Origin: Kocuria rosea
GTDB taxonomy: Bacteria > Actinomycetota > Actinomycetes > Actinomycetales > Micrococcaceae
Reading direction: 5' to 3'
Length of the DNA: 64,000 nucleotides
NCBI RefSeq assembly: GCF_023715525.1
Contig: NZ_JAMBOG010000003.1
Coordinates: forward strand, 124,001 to 188,000
Position numbers and translations under genes: made by a program. The notes under the pieces are model-generated. The model worked only from the letters and a program-made list of their open reading frames with translations, was not told the DNA's origin and made no database searches. Within the stretch, counting starts at the first letter, position 1, and each line of letters opens with the position of its first letter. Positions 58,958 to 64,000 of this stretch are shown in pieces.

Positions 58958-58991
58958 GGTCTCCTCCGGAGGAACTGGGGCGGCGGGCGGG

Positions 58992-59813
58992 TCAGGCCTC
59001 GGCGCGGCGCACGAGCCGCTCGGCGTGGCGGATCAGGGGCTCGTCGACCATCCGCCCGCGGAACGCGAAGACGCCGGTGGCGCCCCCGGCGGCCTCGAGC
59101 AGCTCGCGGGCCTGGCGCAGCTCCTCCTCGGTGGGCCGGTAGGCGTCCCGCACGACCTCCACCTGTCCGGGGTGGATGCAGGCGGTGGCGGTGAAGCCGC
59201 TGGCCGCGGCGTCGCGGGCCTCCTCGCGCAGCCCGTCGAGGTCGCCGAGGTCGAGGTGCACGGCGTCGATCGCGGGCTTGCCGGCGGCACCGGCCGCGAG
59301 CAGGACAGCCGAGCGGGCGTGCCGGGCCACGTCCCAGTAGCCGCCGTCCGGGCGCCGGGACGAGCTGCCCCCGAGGGAGGCCACGAGGTCCTCGGCGCCC
59401 CACATGAGGGCCGCCACGTTCTCCGCCCGGGCGATCGCGGGGGCGTTGACGATCCCCTGGGCGGTCTCGCACAGCGCGACGACGGCGCGGAGCCCGAGCT
59501 CGGCGGCCCGGTCCATCTGCTCGCCGGAGGCGGCCTTGGGCAGCATGACCGTCCGGTACGCCGTCCGGCGCAGCGCGGCGACGTCGAGGAGGAAGTCCTC
59601 GGTGTCCACGGCGTTGACGCGCACGACGGTGCGGCGGGGGTCGACCGGGGTCCGCACGAGGGCCTCCCGGGCCGCGGCCTTGGCCTCCGGGGCCACGGCG
59701 TCCTCCAGGTCGAGGATCACCGCGTCGGCGCGGCCGGCCGCCTTGGCGTAGCGCTCGGGCCGGTCGGCGGGGCAGAAGAGCAGGGCCGGGCCCAGGCCGA
59801 AGCCACCGGTCAC
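58992..59813 (-). CDS. CitE-like HpcH/HpaI aldolase (acyl-CoA lyase)
   Basis: A 273-residue CitE-like TIM-barrel lyase: [85 protein letters not shown] (metal Glu), [12 protein letters not shown] and [15 protein letters not shown]. The gene order matches mycobacterial citE (Rv2498c) after fadE19 and the MaoC gene, which works as a hydroxymethylglutaryl-CoA/beta-hydroxyacyl-CoA lyase in leucine and itaconate breakdown. The same role is expected here. The start is GTG. It is not the citrate lyase beta subunit, because no alpha/gamma partners exist. Confidence 0.88.
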   Translation of the reverse strand: MTGGFGLGPALLFCPADRPERYAKAAGRADAVILDLEDAVAPEAKAAAREALVRTPVDPRRTVVRVNAVDTEDFLLDVAALRRTAYRTVMLPKAASGEQMDRAAELGLRAVVALCETAQGIVNAPAIARAENVAALMWGAEDLVASLGGSSSRRPDGGYWDVARHARSAVLLAAGAAGKPAIDAVHLDLGDLDGLREEARDAAASGFTATACIHPGQVEVVRDAYRPTEEELRQARELLEAAGGATGVFAFRGRMVDEPLIRHAERLVRRAEA

Positions 59814-59865
59814 GGGGTCCTCCCCGCCGTCGTCTCCGTCGCCACGGTCGTCCTCCTCGCCGTCG

Positions 59866-60378
59866 TCACTGCGGGGCCGCGCCGCGGGACCACACGAGCA
59901 CCGAGCGGGTGCACTCGGCGACCACGACGCCGTCCTGGTTGCGCCCGGTGTGCCGGATCCGGACGATCCCCTGCCCCGGCCGGGAGGCGGAGAGCCGCTT
60001 GCCGAGGATCTCCGAGGAGCAGTACAGGGTGTCGCCGTGGAAGAGCGGGTGCGGGAACGCGACCCCCTCGAGGCCGAGGTTCGCCACGATGGTGCCCTGC
60101 GTCAGCTGCGCCACCGACGCCCCCACCAGGGTGGCCAGGGTGAACATCGAGTTCACGAGCCGCTGCCCGAACGGCTGGTGCTGCGCCCACGCGGCGTCCA
60201 GGTGCAGCGCCTGGGTGTTCATGGTCAGGGTGGTGAACAGGACGTTGTCCGCCTCCGTGACGGTCCGGCCCGGGGCGTGCTCGTAGACCGTGCCCTCCTC
60301 GAACTCCTCGAACCACAGCCCGCGCTGGCGGACCACCCTGCGGCCCTCCTCCCGCTCCGGCATGCCCGCCCCCGTCAC
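59866..60378 (-). CDS. MaoC-like enoyl-CoA hydratase
   Basis: A 170-residue hot-dog-fold protein of the MaoC dehydratase type: GLWFEEFEEGTVYEHAPGRTVTEADNVLFTTLTMNTQALHLDAAWA contains the hydratase-2-like N-D/H region, then FGQRLVNSMFTLATLVGASV and GDTLYCSSEILGKRLS. In this operon it probably hydrates an unsaturated branched acyl-CoA such as methylglutaconyl-CoA. The GTG at 60378 overlaps the dehydrogenase stop (GTGA) and is preferred; an ATG at 60363 would shorten it by five residues. Confidence 0.88.
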   Translation of the reverse strand: MTGAGMPEREEGRRVVRQRGLWFEEFEEGTVYEHAPGRTVTEADNVLFTTLTMNTQALHLDAAWAQHQPFGQRLVNSMFTLATLVGASVAQLTQGTIVANLGLEGVAFPHPLFHGDTLYCSSEILGKRLSASRPGQGIVRIRHTGRNQDGVVVAECTRSVLVWSRGAAPQ

Positions 60379-61535
60379 AGCCCGAGCTCGCGGGCGATGA
60401 GCATGAGCTGCACCTCGGTGGTGCCCTCGCCGACCTCGAGGATCTTGGCGTCGCGGTAGTGGCGGGCCACGCGGAACTCGTTGATGAACCCGTAGCCGCC
60501 GAAGACCTGGGTGGCGTCCCGGGCGTTGTCCATCGCGGCTTCCCCGGCCACGAGCTTGGCGATCGCCGCCTGCGCCTTGAAGGGCCTGCCGGCGAGCATC
60601 CGGGAGGCGGCGTCGTAGTAGGCCAGGCGGGCGGTGTGCGCGCGGGCCTGCATGCGGGCGATCTTGAAGGAGATCGCCTGGTTGACGCCGATCGGCCGCC
60701 CGAAGGAGGTGCGCTCCTTCGCGTAGCGCACGGACTCCTCGACGCAGCCCTGGGCCGCGCCGGTGGCCAGCGCGGCGATGGCGATGCGGCCCTCGTCGAG
60801 GATCGACAGGAAGTTGGCGTAGCCGCGCCCCTCCTCCCCCAGCAGGTTCGCCTCGGGGACGCGGACGTCCTGGAGGGACAGGGGGTGGGTGTCGGAGGCG
60901 TTCCAGCCGACCTTGTCGTAGGCCTTCTCCGCCCGGAACCCGGGGGTGTCCGTGGGGACGATGATCGTGGAGATCTCCTTCCCGGTCCGCCCCTCCGGGA
61001 GGGGCACGGTGCCGGTGACCGCGGTGACGCTGACCAGGCGGGTGATGTCCGTGCCGGAGTTGGTGATGAACTCCTTGGCCCCGTTGACCACCCACTGCCC
61101 GTCCTCGCGCCAGGCGGTGGTGCGGGTGCCCCCGGCGTCGGAACCGGCCTCGGGCTCGGTCAGCCCGAACCCGGCCAGCGCACGGCCCGAGGCCAGCTCG
61201 GGCAGCCACTGCTGCCGCTGCTCCTCGGTGCCGAAGCGGAAGATCGGCATGGCCCCGAGGGACACCCCGGCCTCGAGGGTGATGGCCACGGACTGGTCCA
61301 CGCGGGCGATCTGCTCGAGCGCCAGGCACAGCGCGAAGCTGTCCCCGCCCATCCCGCCGTACTCCTCGGGGAACGGCAGGCCGAACAGGCCCAGCTCCCC
61401 CATCTGCGCCACCACCTCGTAGGGGAACGAGTGCTCCGCGTCGTGGCGGGCGGAGACCGGGGCGATCACCTCGTCGGCGAAGTCGCGGACGGTGTCGGAG
61501 AGGTCCTGGTACTCCTCGTCGAGCTCGAGGTTCAT
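60375..61535 (-). CDS. Acyl-CoA dehydrogenase (isovaleryl-CoA type)
   Basis: A 386-residue FAD acyl-CoA dehydrogenase: [36 protein letters not shown] (flavin/substrate loop), [95 protein letters not shown]. It resembles the FadE19 group. Adjacency to methylcrotonyl-CoA carboxylase-type genes suggests isovaleryl-CoA as substrate. Electrons go to the EtfBA encoded three genes on. The ATG overlaps the carboxylase stop. Confidence 0.93.
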   Translation of the reverse strand: MNLELDEEYQDLSDTVRDFADEVIAPVSARHDAEHSFPYEVVAQMGELGLFGLPFPEEYGGMGGDSFALCLALEQIARVDQSVAITLEAGVSLGAMPIFRFGTEEQRQQWLPELASGRALAGFGLTEPEAGSDAGGTRTTAWREDGQWVVNGAKEFITNSGTDITRLVSVTAVTGTVPLPEGRTGKEISTIIVPTDTPGFRAEKAYDKVGWNASDTHPLSLQDVRVPEANLLGEEGRGYANFLSILDEGRIAIAALATGAAQGCVEESVRYAKERTSFGRPIGVNQAISFKIARMQARAHTARLAYYDAASRMLAGRPFKAQAAIAKLVAGEAAMDNARDATQVFGGYGFINEFRVARHYRDAKILEVGEGTTEVQLMLIARELGL

Positions 61536-63565
61536 GCCGTGCGCTCCTGGGGGCTCGGGTCCGGGTCGGGACGGGGGTCGGTGGGCCCGGGGGCGCCGTC
61601 GGGGGCCACCCGGGCGAGCAGCTGGTGGAGCCGGACCCGGTCGCCGGCCCGCACGACGACGTCGACGGTGCCGGCGGTGGGGGCGACGAGGCGGTGCTCC
61701 ATCTTCATGGCCTCGACCACGACGACGGTCTGGCCCTGGGCGACCCGGTCGCCCGCGGCCACCGGGACCGCGACGACGGTGCCGGGCATCGGCGAGTGCA
61801 GCTCGGGGGCGGCGGGCCCGGTCTGCCGCCGCAGGCCCGCCAGGGTGCGCTCGAGCTGCTCCTCGCGGGAGAGCACGGCGAGCTCGACGGCGAACCCGTC
61901 CTCGCCCACCCACACGCTCGCCCCCGAGGGGTCCGCGGCGAGGTGGACGGTGCGGCTCGCGCCGCCCGCCGCGAGCAGGTGCGCGCCGGGCCGGCCGGGC
62001 AGGGGGACCAGGCGCACGGCGCCGTCGACGACGGTGCGCCGCGGCTCCTCGAGGCCGTGGGCGAGCACGACCGCGGGGTGGGCCCGGCCGGTGGGCCGCC
62101 ACCCGGCGGCCCGGCCCCAGGGACCCCGGCCCGCCGGGGACGAGGCCCCGTGCAGGAAGGCGGCCGCGGCGGCGAAGTGGGTCTCGTCGGGGGCGGTGAA
62201 CTCGAGCTGCGGCAGCCGGCGCTCGATGAGCGTGGTGTCCAGCTCGCCCGCCCGGACCGCCGGGTCGTTGACCAGGGCGCGCAGGTACTCCGTGTTCGTG
62301 CCCACGCCGAGGACCACGGTGTCCGCGAGCGCGAGGTCGAGGCGGTCGAGGGCCTGCTCGCGGTCGGGCGCCCACGCGACGATCTTGGCGAGCAGGGGGT
62401 CGTAGTCGGAGCCCACGGCCAGGCCCGGGGCCAGCGACGAGTCCACGCGCACCCCGGGGCCGGCCGGCTCCTCGAGAACCAGCACGGTCCCGGCCGTGGG
62501 CAGGAAGCCCCGGGCGGGGTCCTCGGCGTAGAGCCGGGCCTCCACGGCGTGGCCGGTGAGCACGACGTCCTCCTGGGACAGGGCGAGGGGCTCCCCCGCG
62601 GCCACGCGCACCTGCTGCTCCACGAGGTCCACGCCCGTGACGAGCTCGGTGACGGGGTGCTCCACCTGCAGGCGGGTGTTCATCTCCATGAAGAAGAAGG
62701 TCTCCGGCCGGTCCGCGGGAACGAGGAACTCCACGGTGCCGGCGCCCGTGTAGCGCACGGACCTGGCGACCCGGCACGCGGCCTCGCCGATCCGGGCGCG
62801 GGTGGCGGCGTCGAGCAGCGGCGAGGGGGCCTCCTCGACGACCTTCTGGTGCCGGCGCTGCAGGGAGCACTCGCGCTCGCCGAGGTGGACCACGGTGCCG
62901 TGGGTGTCGGCGAGGACCTGGACCTCGATGTGGCGGGGCCGCTCGACGAGCTGCTCGAGGAACAGGGTGTCGTCCCCGAACGCGGCGGCCGCCACGCGGC
63001 GGGCGGTGGCGAGGGCCTCGGGCAGCTCGCCCGGGGCGCGCACCGCGTGCATGCCCTTGCCGCCGCCCCCGGCCGAGGGCTTGATCAACAGCGGGTAGGC
63101 CATCCCGGCCGCGGCGGCCACCAGGGCGTCGTCGTCGAGGCCGGGCCGGGCGACCCCGGCGACCGTCGGCACCCCGGAGGCGGCCACGGCGTTCTTGGCG
63201 CGGATCTTGTCGCCCATGAGCTCGAGGGCCTCGGCGCCGGGGCCGATGAAGACGATCCCGGCCGCGGCGCACGCCCGGGCGAAGGCCGCGTTCTCGGAGA
63301 GGAAGCCGTAGCCGGGGTGGACGGCCTGCGCGCCCGTGGCCTGCGCGGCGGCGACGACGGCGTCGATCCGCAGGTAGCTCTCGGCGGGGGCGGCCGGGCC
63401 CACGCACACGGAGAGATCGGCCTGGCGCACGTGCAGGGCGTCCCGGTCGGCCTCGCTGTGGATCGCGACCGAGCGGATGCCCAGCGCCCTCAGCGTGCGC
63501 AGGATGCGGCAGGCGATCTCTCCGCGGTTGGCCACGAGGACCGTGCCGAACAGCTTGGCGGTCAT
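61532..63565 (-). CDS. Acyl-CoA carboxylase alpha subunit (biotin carboxylase-BCCP), AccA1-like
   Basis: A 677-residue subunit: biotin carboxylase ([107 protein letters not shown]), a BT-like linker domain, and a C-terminal carrier with VEAMKMEH (biotin Lys about residue 621). The gene order with a carboxyltransferase ahead and an isovaleryl-CoA-type dehydrogenase behind matches mycobacterial accD1-accA1-fadE19, a methylcrotonyl-CoA carboxylase. It is distinct from the shorter carboxylase at 49900. Confidence 0.93.
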   Translation of the reverse strand: MTAKLFGTVLVANRGEIACRILRTLRALGIRSVAIHSEADRDALHVRQADLSVCVGPAAPAESYLRIDAVVAAAQATGAQAVHPGYGFLSENAAFARACAAAGIVFIGPGAEALELMGDKIRAKNAVAASGVPTVAGVARPGLDDDALVAAAAGMAYPLLIKPSAGGGGKGMHAVRAPGELPEALATARRVAAAAFGDDTLFLEQLVERPRHIEVQVLADTHGTVVHLGERECSLQRRHQKVVEEAPSPLLDAATRARIGEAACRVARSVRYTGAGTVEFLVPADRPETFFFMEMNTRLQVEHPVTELVTGVDLVEQQVRVAAGEPLALSQEDVVLTGHAVEARLYAEDPARGFLPTAGTVLVLEEPAGPGVRVDSSLAPGLAVGSDYDPLLAKIVAWAPDREQALDRLDLALADTVVLGVGTNTEYLRALVNDPAVRAGELDTTLIERRLPQLEFTAPDETHFAAAAAFLHGASSPAGRGPWGRAAGWRPTGRAHPAVVLAHGLEEPRRTVVDGAVRLVPLPGRPGAHLLAAGGASRTVHLAADPSGASVWVGEDGFAVELAVLSREEQLERTLAGLRRQTGPAAPELHSPMPGTVVAVPVAAGDRVAQGQTVVVVEAMKMEHRLVAPTAGTVDVVVRAGDRVRLHQLLARVAPDGAPGPTDPRPDPDPSPQERTA

Positions 63566-63569
63566 GGCC

Positions 63570-64000
63570 TCACATCCTGAACAGGCCGAAGGCGGGCTCG
63601 GGCAGCGGGGCGCGGGAGCAGACCTCGAGGGCCAGGCCCAGCACCTCGCGGGTGTCGGCCGGGGCGATGACGCCGTCGTCCCACAGCCGGGCGGTCGAGT
63701 ACCAGGGGCTGCCCTGCTCCTCGTACTGCCGGCGGATCGGGGCCATGAACGCCTCCCGCTCCGGCGCGTCCCACTGCTCGCCGCGGGCGGCCATCTGCTC
63801 GGCCCGGACCGTGGCCAGCACAGACGCCGCCTGCGTCCCGCCCATCACCGAGATCCGGGCCTGGGGCCACAGGAACAGGAAGCGCGGGGAGTAGGCCCGC
63901 CCGCACATCGAGTAGTTGCCGGCACCGAACGAGCCGCCGATCACCACCGTGAGCTTCGGGACGCGGGTCGTGGCCACGGCGGTGACCATCTTGGCGCCGT
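63570..64000 (-). CDS. Acyl-CoA carboxylase beta subunit (carboxyltransferase), C-terminal part
   Basis: The gene runs off the right end of the window; about 143 residues of the C-terminus are visible. [61 protein letters not shown] is the highly conserved oxyanion region of methylcrotonyl-CoA carboxyltransferases. The tail [22 protein letters not shown] is the family's closing block. Its stop is four bases from the alpha-subunit start. It is AccD1-like, and transfers CO2 from carboxybiotin to an acyl-CoA. Confidence 0.93.
   Translation of the reverse strand, partial: GAKMVTAVATTRVPKLTVVIGGSFGAGNYSMCGRAYSPRFLFLWPQARISVMGGTQAASVLATVRAEQMAARGEQWDAPEREAFMAPIRRQYEEQGSPWYSTARLWDDGVIAPADTREVLGLALEVCSRAPLPEPAFGLFRM

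Overview
The window is very GC-rich, with tight GTGA/ATGA start-stop overlaps and frequent GTG starts. Every recognisable family has an actinobacterial flavour: an IdeR/DmdR-type iron box, a BxlEFGA-like xylan locus, DUF6297 and DUF5996 proteins, and an accD1-accA1-fadE-maoC-citE gene order like that of mycobacteria. The best guess is a member of the Micrococcaceae (Kocuria/Arthrobacter-like). This is inferred from gene content and style; no rRNA or tRNA gene is present to confirm it. About 57 protein genes fill the window. I saw no tRNA, rRNA, CRISPR array, insertion sequence or phage gene.

Layout, left to right. (1) 1-4.3 kb: the 3' end of a DUF4389 membrane protein, a DUF6544-like protein coupled to a type IB topoisomerase, an unrecognised membrane protein, and a MerR regulator facing a membrane protein across a palindromic operator. 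(2) 4.3-15.8 kb: a complete NRPS-independent hydroxamate siderophore locus. A leftward operon holds a PLP decarboxylase, a lysine/ornithine N-hydroxylase, and a GNAT acyltransferase fused to an IucA/IucC synthetase. A rightward operon holds a binding lipoprotein, two permeases, an ATPase and a siderophore-interacting flavoprotein. Each transcription unit has its own 19-bp iron box. The membrane protein gene at its left edge runs into the siderophore operon with no usable stop. (3) 15.8-28.3 kb: accessory transport and membrane genes (ABC ATPase + DUF6297 permease, EamA, two LtrA paralogues, EmrB-type MFS), a PQQ-type sugar dehydrogenase lipoprotein, a secreted S33 peptidase, a UBP-type zinc finger protein and DUF5996. 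(4) 28.3-31.6 kb: a tetrahydrofolate-dependent aromatic O-demethylation module (LigM-like demethylase, PurU, MetF). (5) 32-33.3 kb: a CynX/NimT-type MFS transporter. (6) 33.3-47.4 kb: a xylan-to-central-metabolism module. It comprises a LacI repressor, a xylo-oligosaccharide ABC importer without its own ATPase, a GH3 beta-xylosidase, a secreted GH10 xylanase, a ROK repressor, xylose isomerase, xylulokinase, aldose 1-epimerase and a ROK sugar kinase. (7) 47.4-54.7 kb: a 5-oxoproline/D-glutamate island. PxpA, a PxpB-PxpC fusion, a biotin carboxylase-BCCP protein and a GntR regulator run rightward; a DUF1445 protein (D-glutamate cyclase-like) and an NRAMP-fold transporter run leftward. The two outer promoters share the same 15-bp palindrome, so the whole island looks like one regulon. 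(8) 54.8-57 kb: two MarR regulators around an unrecognised protein, and a small hypothetical protein. (9) 57.1 kb to the end: a leftward acyl-CoA catabolic operon for leucine-type branched-chain breakdown. In transcription order it runs carboxyltransferase (partial), biotin carboxylase, acyl-CoA dehydrogenase, MaoC, CitE-like lyase, EtfB, EtfA.

Most noteworthy is region 7. It combines a biotin carboxylase-BCCP subunit with AHS1/AHS2 (PxpB/C) domains, which are the carboxyltransferase half of urea carboxylase, and with an NRAMP-fold transporter that lacks both metal-binding motifs. It reads as a self-contained system for taking up and opening a lactam, possibly through a carboxylation step, under one GntR-type operator.
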